From Nymphaea colorata (taxonomy: Eukaryota > Streptophyta > Magnoliopsida > Nymphaeales > Nymphaeaceae): 64,000 bases of DNA. Below, piece after piece: positions 24,231 through 37,399 of this stretch. The DNA lies in NCBI RefSeq assembly GCF_008831285.2, contig NC_045147.1, positions 15,354,854-15,418,853 on the forward strand. The letters are read 5' to 3'. Numbering within the stretch: the stretch's first letter is position 1; every line of letters starts with the position of its first letter. The notes beneath the pieces were generated by a model. It had not been told where the DNA came from, did not search any database, and was given only the letters and a program-made list of their open reading frames with translations. The translations under genes were made by a program, and so were the position numbers.

Positions 24231-27200
24231 ATGACATGGATGGATGCCTTTATGAGCTGTTTCACCGGAGAAGATGAAAAGGAATCAGAGAAGATGCGGA
24301 AGAAGAAGAAGAAGACGGCGGCGGACGGCAAGAGGAGGCCGAGTTCTGCGGAGGGGAAGGACGGGTTCAAAAAGCGGCAATCGAGGCTCACCGACTCGGG
24401 GTCGCCCACCTTCGCGTCGGACCTCTCCATGTCCCTGGGATCCATGGGCTCCGAAATCTGCGTCTTCACCACGGGCGAGCTCCGGTCGATCACCAACAAC
24501 TTCTCGTCGAGCTATTTGCTCGGGGAGGGCGGCTTCGGCCCCGTTTACAAGGGCTTCATCGACGAGAAGCTGAGGCCCGGGGTGCTCAAGGCCCAGACCG
24601 TGGCCGTCAAGCTCCTTGATCTCGAAGGTCTTCAAGGCCATAGGGAGTGGCTGGTAAGAAGATGCACTCACTAAAAACTCGATCATCTGTTCTTCGCACT
24701 CACAGTATTTCAGAAAGCTTCAATCAAAACACACTGACGAAAAATTTTCAGATTTTTTCGCTGATAAAAGAAAGTTGCTGCTTCAGCCTCCTTTAAAGTT
24801 GCAAAATCTTTCACACCAACCAAAACTTTTTTACTTAATTACGGTTTACAGATGCATAGGTGAATTTTACAGAATCACAGAGCATGTCCCAAATACCATT
24901 TGGGATCATGATCATTGAACAGTGATTAACATAATCATATGCTTAAAAAAGTGTCAAGAACTTAATTTTTCTCTAAGTTGATCATCTGCTGAAATTGAGA
25001 ATGCCCTTCTAACATTACTTTTTTCTTCTTTTGCAGGCAGAGGTGATATATTTAGGTCAATTGAGACATCCCCATGTGGTCAAACTGATTGGCTACTGCT
25101 GCGAGGAGGAGCAACGGCTCCTCGTTTATGAATTCATGGCACGCGGAAGCCTTGAGAACCATCTATTCAAAAGTACGCCTCGTTTCTCATCTCAACTTTG
25201 CCCCTCCATTCTTGTTCTCTGTTCAAAACCATATCTGTTCCCACCAACGGTTCACCTAACCCGCTCATTTTCTTTATTATTTAGAAGAACCCATTGGAAA
25301 CTCACAGCTTCACGTTTCCATGGGCTACAAGCAACATATATATATATATATAATAATAATTTTTGGGTGGTATAGTCAGAAATAGGATCATTTGACCTAA
25401 AAATTTGGCTTAGACAAGGTTGCATCAGCCATTTATTATTGTTTTTTCTTAGAGAAGTAGTCAATAAAAGGCGTATGAAACAGGTGGCCTGTGCTCTAAA
25501 ATAATTGCGACCTAATCCGTCCCCATCCCTGAGATGAGCGATCCGCCGTGATGAACTGATCTCACCAACCACGACGGCGATATCGCTTGCATCACCATGC
25601 AAAGTCTTCCTCCTTGCAATTATGGGGAACCAACCCTCCTGCATGCAATGGAAAAGTATGCAGTTAGATGATTCCTTTTGTACCAGATCAAAACCAGTAG
25701 GCGCGCCTTTGCTTTAATCGAATATTTCTAGATAGCTTTGCCGAGTGGAGTTTGGAATCTTTGATTGAAAAGTTGAAGCTTATGGAGTTTACGTTTCGAA
25801 TCCTTGTGACTGTTTCAAAACTCATTGATTTGGTCACCTTTCCTTCAGTGTGGACCATACAAACATCTTTGAGAGACTCAGATCGTCACCAACCTAATCA
25901 ATCTTCTGGGGTTGATGGAGTTATTTGCTTCCACCCCGTGCTTTTCAGTTTCCGTTCATACAACTTTTACTCCACTGCGAGACATGGATATTTATTATGA
26001 GTATTGGATTGGTGACAGGCCAACCATATTTGCCGATAAAGTCAATATATATTAAAGTTTTGATGGTTGTAATGATCACGTTGATTTGATAATAAGTCTG
26101 AACACTTGAAATAAATAAATGAAGAAATAAGTTAAACGCATCCTATTATATTACTGCATGTTGCTATTGTTTTTCTAAGGATTCAATCCAATGGTCGACA
26201 TTCTCACCTGCACATGATGCTAGCCATCCATTAGGATGGCCCGGAACACTATTTATGAGACCAAAAAGTAGGTGAATAATTAATTAAGAAACTCGTTAAT
26301 ATTACCTATAGAGACCAATTCATGTCTTTCAATCTGAACATGGTTTCAACATTAATCCCATCGACTTCTGTTGAAGATCAGTTCAACCCTTCAATTTAAC
26401 CACCAACCAGATCATTCATGGTTGATCGGTGTAGAAAAACCATGAAATTGTGATCATTAATTCGTCAGGTTCGGAGATACATCTCCTTCCACTTGGTCAT
26501 GATGATCATGAGTTTTTTCTTCGCAAACTTGAAGATCTGAAACCATGGTGATAATTTCCTCTAAAAAGATCAAAACGCATATTTGTAGTTCATGAACCCT
26601 TATATGGTTTTATTCTTTAATCTGGACATATATCATCATGTATATAACTTTGAAAGGTTCTTTCCTTCTGCAGGATTTTCTATTTCCTTGCCATGGGCGT
26701 CAAGGCTGAAGATAGCATTGGGAGCAGCCAAAGGACTTGCTTTTCTTCATGGCCAGAAGAAACCAATCATCTACCGAGATTTCAAAGCCTCCAACATTCT
26801 CCTAGACTCTGTAAGTTTTTGCTTCTTCATGGACATACCATCGCCATTAACTATCATTGTTGATGCAGTTTCAATTGTTGTTTTATGATTTGACATATAT
26901 TAATGGCCTCTGTTGCTCCGTTCACAGGACTTCAAAGCAAAGCTTTCAGATTTCGGCCTCGCAAAAGACGGGCCCGAAGGGGAAGACACTCACGTGTCAA
27001 CCCGAGTCATGGGCACGCATGGCTACGCAGCACCAGAGTACGTCATGACTGGTAAATTTCTAAACGCCTTCATCTTTAAACAAATCTGCACTACTTGATT
27101 TGGACACAGTTTAGATCTAGCTGCTAGCTATTGCAATTGAGAAACAAACTGAAGATCTGTTTCTTTGTATTACAATTCGAGTTCGATTGGTAGCTTTGAG

Positions 27201-27966
27201 GGCGAGAGTTTGTCAGAGAATTTGAGAAAATTCTTGGCTTCTAGAATGGTTGAGGACTTACCAACGATCTCAAATACTGATCTATAACTTATTTGCCTGT
27301 CCTTCAGGTCATTTGACAGCAAAGAGTGATGTGTACAGTTTCGGAGTGGTTCTTTTGGAGCTGCTCACTGGGCTCAGAGCAATGGACAAGAAGCGGCCAC
27401 ACAGGCAGCAGAACCTGGTAGAGTGGGCGAAGCCGTATCTGAATGATGGCCGGAAGGTCAACCGGATAATGGATCCGCAGCTCGACGGTCAGTACTCCAT
27501 TAAAGGCGCCCAGAAAGCAGCGGCATTGGCCGGCCAGTGCCTGGCTCACAACCCTAAGAACAGGCCTCCCATGAGCGCGGTGGTGGAAACACTCGAACCG
27601 CTGCTAGAACTCAAGGACGTTCCGGTCACGCACTTCGTCTATACTGTGACTCAAACGAATGGGAAATCTGAAGAGAAAGATGCGAAACCTGCAACAAAAG
27701 AGAATGGCCACACACCACACTCTCGAACCGGGCACCATGGACACCATGAACATCGTGAGAAATCTGAAGAGCAAGATGCGAAGCATGGAGCCAAAGAGAA
27801 CGGACACTCACCACACTCTCGAAATGGGCACCATGAACACCACGGACACCGAAGCCGCTCGCCGATCTCAGAGATGAAGTCGAAGCCTTTATCGAATCAC
27901 TCTGATGGCGGCCACAACAAGCATTCCCACAGTCCAAAAAGGAGAGACAGGGAAAGGAAGCAGTGA
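24231..27966 (+). CDS. RIPK: RIPK-type receptor-like cytoplasmic kinase (RLCK VII)
   Basis: A cytoplasmic Ser/Thr kinase of the group that relays immune and growth signals from membrane receptors. Exons: 24231-24653, 25037-25172, 26674-26810, 26928-27051, 27308-27966. All junctions are GT-AG and in frame, giving 492 residues. The kinase domain shows the glycine loop [11 protein letters not shown] (from residue 98), VAVK with Lys127, Glu143 in helix C, YRDFKASN with catalytic Asp222, DFG at 240-242 and [41 protein letters not shown] and GLQGHREWL resemble Arabidopsis RIPK and close PBL kinases. The N-terminus lacks Gly2 but has Cys10, a possible lipidation site. The tail after about residue 385 is His/Ser/Lys-rich, with a 32-residue unit repeated twice (393-424 and 425-456). 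An upstream in-frame ATG at 24024 lies in a TA repeat and was not chosen. The exact orthologue within the PBL group is less sure than the family. Confidence 0.93.
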
Positions 27967-28093
27967 ACAGAAAGGCCAAAGAGAAATGCCGAAGAAGTGT
28001 CGATCGACAGACTTCATCAAGCGTACGTTTCGAGTGGGCGTTCCTTGACACAAGAAAAGTGGTGCCGCATGTTTGAGGGCCTCTTGAAATGTG

Positions 28094-28099
28094 AATAAA
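28094..28099 (+). terminator. Candidate polyadenylation signal of the kinase gene
   Basis: AATAAA lies about 130 bases after the stop codon, a usual distance for a plant 3' untranslated region. Plant poly(A) signals are loose, so this is only suggestive. Confidence 0.4.
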
Positions 28100-28528
28100 G
28101 CCCGGGTGTATATACAAAATCATTGATAGACGAAATTTTTTGGAGCTAAGATGTGAATGGGACCTCCCGATTCGCTTTCTCAAGGGGGAATATTTTAATT
28201 TCATTGTTTGTTTCAACTGGCTTCTTGTTGAAAACGTTTTGTATCTTCATGGTTTTAAAATGTATGAAACATGTTACACTGAGTAAATATGAATATTATG
28301 TGTCTTAATTATATTAGTCTTTTGGAAAAGAAGTAGTTATCAAACCCTCTTATACCATTCTTAATTAAAATCATTTACGCTGTCGATTTCAAGGAGATCA
28401 TACGATACAGTCGAGATGAATTTGTAAATGCGGAAGTCAAGTTGTTTTTCAAAAGTCTGACATACCCTTTAAAGGAAGGGAGAGAAAAAGTGAGAGAGAT
28501 AATGAGGGAAATAAATGAGCTTTCTTAT

Positions 28529-28726
28529 GGGGTGTTTGATGGTTTCCAATTTGGATTCAAGAACGAACATTCTAAAATCATATTCCTCCTCAAACTAGAA
28601 TGGATTCAAAATTCTAGGTTTCAATTTCTTAATTCTGAAAAAAAAATCCCCGTCTACTTAAAAATCTCAATATCTTAAAACATGAGCATTTTGATTCTCA
28701 AATTTCATGTTATATCGAACGCTCCC
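28529..28726. mobile_element. Possible small TIR element
   Basis: The left end GGGGTGTTTGATGG and the right end ATATCGAACGCTCCC are imperfectly inverted. TTA occurs next to both ends and could be a 3-bp target duplication of PIF/Harbinger type. About 198 bp, non-coding. Confidence 0.4.
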
Positions 28727-30864
28727 TTAAATGAAACACCTTGTCTTCTTTTAAGAGCATTTTAGACTTTTAAAAAATAATTTCGATTCTATATTTGCAA
28801 TTTTAATACCCACCATCTGATCTCATTTGAATTAACAACTCATATGATTTCCATTCGAGTCTGGTATATATGAGAGTTTGATAGCTACTTATTTCCCTTT
28901 ACATATGTTTGGTCTAATATCTCATTTGCTCAAAACGAATGTTTGGAACAGAACTATCTATCTAATGCATCAAATACATGAGAAACTAGGAGTCTCTTGC
29001 TCTACTTAACTTCCAATTTGTAGAAAATTAATTTCTCTTAGTCTGTCCATCGGTTTCAAAACTATCGATTCGCAATTTTAGAAGAAACCTCAGGATGTTT
29101 CCTCCAAACATCTACTTATCACTTGGATGTCTGGTCGCTTATTTGTAGGGTCAGCAATGAAATCCAGATTTTGAGATAATTCTAGCTCAAAACTTCAATC
29201 TCATTGTTTGAAGAAGGCTCCGACACATGTACAAAGATGTCGCAACTATGATATTCATCAAAATTAATTTACATGTCCGAGAGCTATCAACATATCTCAA
29301 GATGAGATTCAATCTCTCAAATGATCACGACCAGCATGGTATAAGGGATTTGATCTATGGAAGTGATGAAGATCTGCAGTAATTTAACTTCTTCCTTCTT
29401 CAAATCATTCATGTGATCGCTCAACCGATCCTTCAACTCATTGGTTCTCTGCATTGCAGCCATTCGGGAGGCAAAAGCACAAGTCGGCACTGTTACCAAG
29501 CTGATATATAGAGTTCTAACAACTTGATGCTAAGATCCATATGGTAAATCAGAACCATGTGGACCAACCAAAGTGAATGGATCTTCTTCTTCCAGCAGAA
29601 GCTTTCAGGCACTTCATCTGCAATTACTGGACTTTAACTAATGCCGATTTCTTGACCCAGAAGCGACCCACCTGTCTGTTTAGCATTCAAGCTTCCAGAA
29701 ACTCAGGCCATTTGAATTAGAAGGGAACTGAATGTTCGATTGCTCTTTCTGCACACATTTCATGTTTTCATTCAGATGTCAAAGGGGCCCTCAGCTTCCT
29801 GATCATCCCAAGAAGCTGTGCATGAACTTCTTAGCAAGTCGGCCTTATTGGAGATCCTTCGTGAAAAGCTTCACTAATTTCAGGCCACCCATAGTTTCTT
29901 TTCCTTGTATCCGGGGAAAAGTCTGGTCCAAGATTTCAGTAGCCATCTATCATGAATTTCTTAGAATTCCACCATTTTGATTCTTCAAGAGATAAATAAA
30001 GAACCTCGCTTTCCCAACTTTGAAACTGTCTTCTGTCGCGGGTCTAAAAGGTAGATGGTCAACCATGTCTGCCTTTTGACTTGCAGAAAGCAAATTAATC
30101 CGTGGGCGAATGGTGCCATTAAGAATTTTATGAAATCCGTTGACAAATATCAGGGTATTTTTTCCCAAGATAAAAAAAAAGCAAAAAAAAGGCGGAAAAT
30201 AAGGAAAATGGAACAAAGGGAAAAGATTGCCTTATTTTGGAAAAAGATTTACATGCAAAAATGTAAAAAAAGAAAACATGTTTTTTTTTTTTGCATTTTT
30301 AAGGAAAATTGGTTTTCAATATATTTTGGTTTTTTGAAGTTGATTTCCCTTTAACATATTATTAAATATTTTGAATATAATCTACGTTGTTGTAAGGGAA
30401 TTAGTAATAAAAACTAAAAACTTCACGGTTTTTCTATTTTATATGTTGTTAAATCTCTTCAATGCTCAAGACCGCTTCAAAAGAAAAAAGAAACAACAAA
30501 GTTACAGAAAAAGCTTTGCCAATGAAAACCTGAAAACAACATTTGTGGCGATGGTTGTAAGCGAGCAAGTTGCTGTGAATCCCCATTAAAATGAACCAAA
30601 CTTCTCTAGCACAATAATAGAATTGGAGACTTTATTGAAAATCTGATTCTTATCTATGAGCTGTACAATCCTCAAGAATGGACCGATTCAAGATTTCTCC
30701 AATCTCCCCTTGTCTATTTGAAGTCATTTTCCAGTAGCAGAGATAGGGACCCAGTCTGGAATAAACTAATCTTTGAATAGATCCGTCAGATCTTTAAGTT
30801 AAAGCAGCTTTCTTAATGAACAAGCATTGATTTAATGCAGCTAATTAGTCCCAGTTATCAACAG

Positions 30865-30904
<40 letters not shown>

Positions 30905-31237
30905 TATATATAGCCTCAGATTTCAAAGCTGAAGCTGATATAAAATGCACGCTACTTGGGACTCACTGATAAAACAAACAAGAGATCTCAGTAGTACAAA
31001 AAACATGAATACTGTCCATGGCTACCAAACACACCCTAAAACTACAGCTGCTCTGATCTCAAATCTGAAACCTGCTCTTTAAACAAAGAGTGGATTTCAG
31101 CAAGCGACCATGTAGATCTCAGATCCACACTGACTGTTAAAAACTTCGGATTTGAATTGATCACATGTTAATAGACCACGCAAATGTGCCCACTTGTCGG
31201 CACACTAGTGACCAACTATTCTCCGGTCACCGGCATT
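28727..31237. other. Intergenic, no gene recognised
   Basis: AT-rich. It contains a (TA)n with CACACA at about 30870-30912 and an A/T-homopolymer-rich block at 30150-30300. Short frames at 29317-29499 (minus) and 29732-29980 (plus) show no recognisable family. The stretch at about 31000-31165 resembles 13785-13930 inverted. Confidence 0.5.
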
Positions 31238-31418
31238 TGGTGACTAATGGCGGAGCCACATGAGGGCTGGCATGGGCAATTGCCCACACAAATTGCTTAT
31301 TTGCCTCTTAGTGCCTCATAGATATTTTACTCATTTACACATTAATTGCCTCTTAGAAGTTTAATTGAAGTATTATGCCCCGTAGCCAGAAAGTTTGGGC
31401 TCCGTCACCATGGTGACA
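31238..31418. mobile_element. Small TIR element with GGCGGAGCC ends
   Basis: The element runs about 31246-31410 (165 bp). The left end AATGGCGGAGCCACAT and the right end TTGGGCTCCGTCACCA are imperfectly inverted. The flanks TGGTGACT (31238-31245) and TGGTGACA (31411-31418) form an 8-bp direct repeat with one mismatch. The interior GGGCTGGCATGGGCAATTGC resembles the element at 15260-15438. Likely a hAT-like MITE; boundaries are approximate. Confidence 0.55.
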
Positions 31419-31934
31419 AGGAAAATCTGAGAGAGATTACGGTCGGCAAACTTTTTGAGTTCCTCCCAGATTCATCCGGAATGCGTATAAACCTGACAAT
31501 CAATCTCTGACTAATTGTCATTATAAATCCCTCTCTCGCGTTTGCACTTTCAAAACTTATCCACACAATTTAAGCGTGGTCGACAAAAGAAAGCATGAAA
31601 TGAAATCACCAAGGCAGATATTTCAACAACTTCGGATATGTGATGGTTGTTCCACCAAACTGATATCATCCATGAACATTGGTTACGACTTTAACCATTG
31701 ACGCAGAAAAAAAGTTAGAAGAAAATACACGGAAGAAATTCGCCGACAAGGAATTCATAGAGAAGACGACACGCCCTGCGTGCTTCCAAACATAAAAGTA
31801 CTCCGACATCACACCAGTGAACCCGATGAAAGATCGAACTCGATATTTCTACGATTCCCATCACAAGCAAAGACTGATATAGCTCCTTTGACGTCCCTGA
31901 TGACATCAACCGCACAAAAGTTTAAACCGACATT

Positions 31935-34900
31935 CTAGCTATCAGATGACCCCAGAACCTGTTCCTTTATCTCACGAAGCTTGGCTACCAGTTCGTCCCG
32001 GTTTCTCTGCAGGCCAATAGATGTTCAACATCCAAGTCTTTCAGAAACTTAAATTTAGTACACTTCAGAAGAATAAACCATCCTAGCTCTAAGAGAATGG
32101 AAAATCACCTTAAAAAGCAGATATCTGTAGCTGAACCATACAGTGAAGGCAATACCGACGACTTCCATCAACTGTGGAAACTATATAGTACATAAAAGTA
32201 ACAGCTTATTACAAATTCATGGTACAAGTTACAAATATGGAAACCCGTTAGTGGTGCAAAAGCATCATACCAAAGGGATGGAATCGACTGCAGTAACAAT
32301 AATTGAGGAAACCCAAACAGCCACCAAAGCCCCACTGCCATATAAGAAGATGGCATATGATTCTTCTGAAGCCAACTGCGCACACCAAAGAATCAAACAT
32401 CGTTGAAAGCAAATATGCACCTGGATAACCACATAACCTAAAATACATTGTACACGTAACTAGACAATAGCAGTACTTATATACTCTATTTTAAAAGAAC
32501 CATTGATGTCAACAATTAACCACAGTTGCAATCATTTCCCTCTCTCTCCCTCTGTTGCTAACAGCTCCTGTAATGAATGATGGTGCTACAGAATCAACCC
32601 TACAATGAGTATACATTTAGAGCAAGATCAATCTACAGGAAAATGTAGTATTAGTGCCTCTAAAGATTTTGCAGGAAAGTTCTGATGTATGAATCCTAAC
32701 CACTCTCCTCTTTCTTCAACTCAAGACATTGTGAAAGAGCAACAGTCTTGAGAAGTGTGCTTGCATCTCTAGTAGTTAGAAGTATGACTGAATATCATTC
32801 TTCTTTCTTAATTATAATCTATTCAAAGTTTGTCAACAAATACTCTGTATATATTCAAAGATATAAAGCCTGTTTCATACTGGGAAAAGTTGGTGATAAT
32901 GATGATGACCATGTCATCAAACCACCATGCTAATGAGGATGTAAACAGAACCACGAAGCAAGAACATTCCTGGATAAAAGATACCTGCACATATTCTATA
33001 AAAGTTGATTGGAAACATTCGACAGGTTAGCTTCACATCAGACACATAGCAAAATCATGCTCACAATTAGTGAAACTGTATAACAATACATTGATTATGC
33101 TTTCAATTTCATGAATAATTACTGTCATGCATTACCAAGTTCTAATATGTCCAGGACAGAAACAAAGTAACTCTGAGACATTTCCCTTCCTCAGCTAGCA
33201 AAACTAAGCAACTTCAGTATAAATGTCTATCAGATTTAAGATTGACACATCAAACTCCTTAAATATATCACACACTTTCACGATCTTATACTATTACATG
33301 CTAATAATTTAACAATCTTTTGTAACATGTGCTCATGTTATGACTCCAAACAAATTATATAATATTTGTAAATTATCCTGCCAAGTCCCAGGCCTTATTA
33401 ACGACTTTAGATTGCATACTTGCATCCATCTCTTCGGCTCATATGACATTAAAAGTGTATACAGTACTTGCCTGCTTGCCCAGTTTGTTAAGGTGAGCAT
33501 CACGATGTCATGGAGAGTCACTAGGTTTAATTCTACTGGGTAGAACACACAAAGCATCATAACAGTGCCAGTCTATGGATAGAATGAAGCTAATAACGTG
33601 TTCAGCCCAGGAGATTATTCAATAAGAAAAGAAGAAAATAGGCATCTGTTTCTTAGATTTACATTAAACACTCAATACAATACAATAAATGGCATGTGAC
33701 CATATGGGAGTATGTTTCCTGTTACATTTGTTCCTAACAATTAGACAGTCCTTGCCTGACAACTCTCAATCGCTGCTTAAGACATGTGAGAGAGAGAGAG
33801 AGACATGCCATTAAATGAAGATGCCACAGTAGCTAGTTGCCCAACTAATAGAACAATATTTGTTGATGAAACAAAAGCGGTGAACCTTAGTAACTAGAGG
33901 ATGTAACTTGGTAAGAAACATAGATATCACTGACATGGTGAAAGTTTGAATGAATTGACAATACAGAGGAATTGAAATAGGAAAATAAAACGATACTTCG
34001 AAAAAATAACAATTTTCTAAACTCATCATCTCTGGCGATATTTTGTCAGTTGTCTCTCTACTTCTGCAAATTCTCATTTTCTACTTGTACACCAACAAAA
34101 AAATGAAAATAATTAAGAACCTAAAGAGTCAAAGATTTGCCTAACTTGCAACAATGCCAAACAATAGCAACCATGAAAAAGAAAATTGAAGATCATGACA
34201 ATGTAACTTTGTGAATGCAATGAGCTTAAAAGAAGTTCCAGAAGGCCACAAACGATGACAGCTAACTAACTAAGAAATGTTGTAAACATATGCAACATAA
34301 AGTAACAAACAACATAATAAGGATCTAAAAACAATCACATATCACTTTATACATGTCTACTAGTACAGTTCTACTATTCAACCTTCACTAAACCAGTCAA
34401 CTCCTGTTAAAACCACTCTTCCAAAATAGAACAGGATTAGAAACAGAAAAAATGGCACAAGATTAAAAGAAATTATTAATAATAAAATAGGAAAAAATTG
34501 CATACTAAATTCAGAAAATCAGGTTGACAAAATCATGTGGAAAAAAGGCATCAAATGGTTCCTCCTAGCCAAAAATAAAACATTCCAAACGATATTCAGT
34601 TCACCAATTAACGTTAACTTAACATTTCAATAAATAGAAACGCCAAAGGATGATTCTACTCTATGAAAATCATTCCATTGGCCCACAATTTGCTAGAACT
34701 TTCTTCCATTCATTTATATACATGTTGATTTTGTTCTATTCTGGTCATGCAATTTACAAAAGTAACCCTATTTCATTGAGAAATTATAGGCATTTCTTTA
34801 TTTTAGTATATAAACAAGATATACTGATGGTATTGCGGCAACACATGCGACACATAGGCAATTGGCCATGGAGATGTTGCAGGAAATTAGACCTCAAGTT

Positions 34901-36527
34901 ATATAGAGCATTAGCAGAGGTGCATGTATAAGCCACAACATCATCTTGCAGTTAATACCAGCAGCATAAGACAACATCTGGTTATTAAATTTCGTACTTA
35001 AGACTATTATGCAAGGAGGACAGCTAGTTTGCAAGAAAGTATGAGAAAGAGAGTATAGGAAATCTTAGGAATTTGAAACTAGAGAACGGAATGGTGAAAA
35101 ACATAAATTGAGGAGGAAGCGATGAGAATATGCATCATTCAGTATGTTGGTTAGAAACTTAGAATATTGCCGTATGAAAAGATTATGAAGCAAGCAGTAG
35201 TAGAATGACGACCCTTCTATCCATATTGCTTTACGATTGACTAAGTTAACTTTTATGTTATTATGCATCATCAATTAACTTCAGTCGTTCATGATCCTTC
35301 CAGTTACGTTGACTACTTGTATATAACATTTTTTATTTTATTAGTACCAAATTTATGTTCTTGTTTTGCTATATTCTAAATCTTTTTTGACTTTATACAT
35401 TTTAATCTGTAATTTTAGTTCTAAAAGTTTTCCGTTTTTATGCCATCTGATACATGTCACACTTTTTACATTTGAACATGAACCTTTATAGATCGTCTAG
35501 ATATTACAATACAAGTGTGATGAAACATATATCATTGCCTTCCTAATACGTGCCGGTAATATTCTCTACAGAAAATCGAGACATGAATTTCAACATATCA
35601 CTTTAAGACTTTTGGCAAACGTGAAAAATGAAGTCCAGGAAACGTGATCAGAAAACCTTTGCTTAAAAGGTCCAGAAAACGTAATCATCTCATGTTTGTT
35701 TGGATGACAATGTGCACTTCGACTAGCCATCACTATGTGTAGAAATGATTGGCTAATGTACCTTAGAGGATCAATTAAAATAATCAAGCAAGATACTATT
35801 AAAGAATCTCAAGGAAAGTACTGGCAAGTTTAAAACACGGACTAGTAAACGTGTTCTTAGTGCTCTAACATTAATTAACATGAGCCAACCTTCGATGTAA
35901 GGTTGTCCAAGAGTTCACCCGCTTCCGTATCTTTATCTAATGAAGAATCTTCAACAACCGAAGCCTCCTCAGGCTCAGGGTCCTTATCAAACTCGCCAGA
36001 GAACCTCGGCAGAGTTTCTTCCGAAGTTGTAGAGTTCGAATATGGAGAAGCATGATAACGCAGTCCTGCAAAAGCCGAACTGAAAGCATGAATAACACGG
36101 CCGCCATGGTGGGAATTCAGAGAACATGATTCCGTACTAGAACGATTGCTACCACCGAAGAGGGATTCCTAGTTCTTATAAATTTGAAGAGAAAAGGGAG
36201 CTTAGAGGCATTCACAACACAGAGGGGGCGTTTACTTGCACCACATACGGGTAAGAGAAAAAAAGGAATGAAGAAAGGTGTATGTTATTGGCCGCCTTTT
36301 GGGGCATCGTCTATAGCGAAAGAATGGAACGGAGGGAGTGGTGATGAAGGGGAGTAGAGGGAGGAAATACCTGGAAACCTTATGAAAGGATTGGCAGCAG
36401 CAACTCCATGTCTGAAGGACTTAAGGGAGGAGAAGGATGCCGAGGCGTTGACAGCAGGTAATCTAGGTTTCGGAGGAGCGGCATGTGAGAAGAACGAGCA
36501 GCGAGCAGTAGCAGCGACAATCGCCAT
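31935..36527 (-). CDS. CURT1D: CURVATURE THYLAKOID 1D-like protein, chloroplast
   Basis: Small thylakoid membrane protein of the CURT1/CAAD family, which bends membranes at grana margins. Exons in transcript order: 36527-36371, 36065-35890, 32375-32271, 32180-32109, 32006-31935, giving 193 residues with all frames kept. The first 53 residues are rich in Ala, Ser and basic residues, as in a chloroplast transit peptide, and an acidic linker follows. The CAAD core has two membrane helices: YAIFLYGSGALVAVWVSSII (exon 3) and VVGIAFTVWFSYRYLLF (exon 4). The C-terminus RNRDELVAKLREIKEQVLG closely resembles Arabidopsis CURT1D. For exon 4 I chose the acceptor TATATAG, because the encoded FPQLMEVVG fits the family's FPKLMEVVG; a second AG nine bases downstream would drop FPQ. 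Intron 2 is about 3.5 kb. Which CURT1 paralogue this is rests on the C-terminus and is the least certain part. Confidence 0.87.
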
Positions 36528-37399
36528 CGTCCTCGGACTACTTCCTTGACTCGGCGATCACTACCAGCAGAAAATGAACCTTCTCTCCAAAAGCCCGACC
36601 GCCCAAGAACGAAGAGAGGGCAAACCGTCCAGACCCCCGCCTCCTGGCCTTTCTTTCCCTCAGATTCCTCACCACCTGTTTCTGTTGTGCCCCCTCACCG
36701 CCAACCAAACTCACACTCTCTCTCCCAAGCAGAAGGGCGGAAGTGGTATACAAGGTTGAAGGGGCAAAACAAAACAAAATAGAATACGAGAATCACCAAC
36801 TGAACGCCTTTCGGCTACGGTTGAGAGTTGAGACGAGGTTGCCTTTTACGGAAGTTCAGCTTAATTAGACAGACCCCATGTAATCAGATTTGGTTTTGAT
36901 TCCAATTTAAGGTGTATTTCATATAACTAGCATAAAATTCGACATTCAAATTTAATCAGGCCTTATTTTTATTATACATCAAGAGTGCAGATTCAAATAT
37001 GAAACTATATAAAGAGCCTGAATCCAATTTGTAACCGAATGCTTTTTTTTTTTTTTCAAAAAGCCGACTGAATTCATGAATAGTCCGATATTTCTGATCT
37101 ATTCTCACCCCTATCTTTGACAGTGGAACATAGTTGCACTCCTGGCAGCATAAAACTCCAAAATTGATGCATATCGATGCTTTCAGCTTGCACGTCCTTT
37201 TCATAAGAGAAAAAACAATCATATCCAAAAGGAGGGGACAATCATGCGACCCCAACTAACCTTTAGTGACCAGTGGAAGTCCAGGATGGGAAAGGTTGTA
37301 AAAAGAGCAAACCACTACAATGATCTTCAAGACCTGTGATTGGAAGGACCGGTTGATGCCCGCGTTCATGTGATTCCCTTCTTTAATGGAGGAGATGGG
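36528..37399. other. Upstream region of CURT1D and intergenic DNA
   Basis: The first 250 bases are pyrimidine/purine-asymmetric and moderately GC-rich, as expected for the promoter and leader of the minus-strand CURT1D gene. No TATA box stands out. The rest is AT-rich, with nothing recognised up to the retroelement remnant. Confidence 0.45.

Noticed and set aside
24274-24686. Arg-rich plus frame and minus frame over kinase exon 1
   Set aside because: They are shadows of the GC-rich first exon. The true frame carries the kinase glycine loop and VAVK.
27626-28216. 196-residue minus frame over the kinase tail
   Set aside because: It is antisense to the His-rich repeats and 3' region, with no recognisable domain.
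29317-29499. 60-residue minus frame with a coiled-coil-like stretch
   Set aside because: Short, isolated and not matched to any family; a chance frame is most likely.
32171-32180. Shorter CURT1D exon 4 as the main form
   Set aside because: It would drop the FPQ that matches the family's FPK. It is kept only as a possible alternative splice form.
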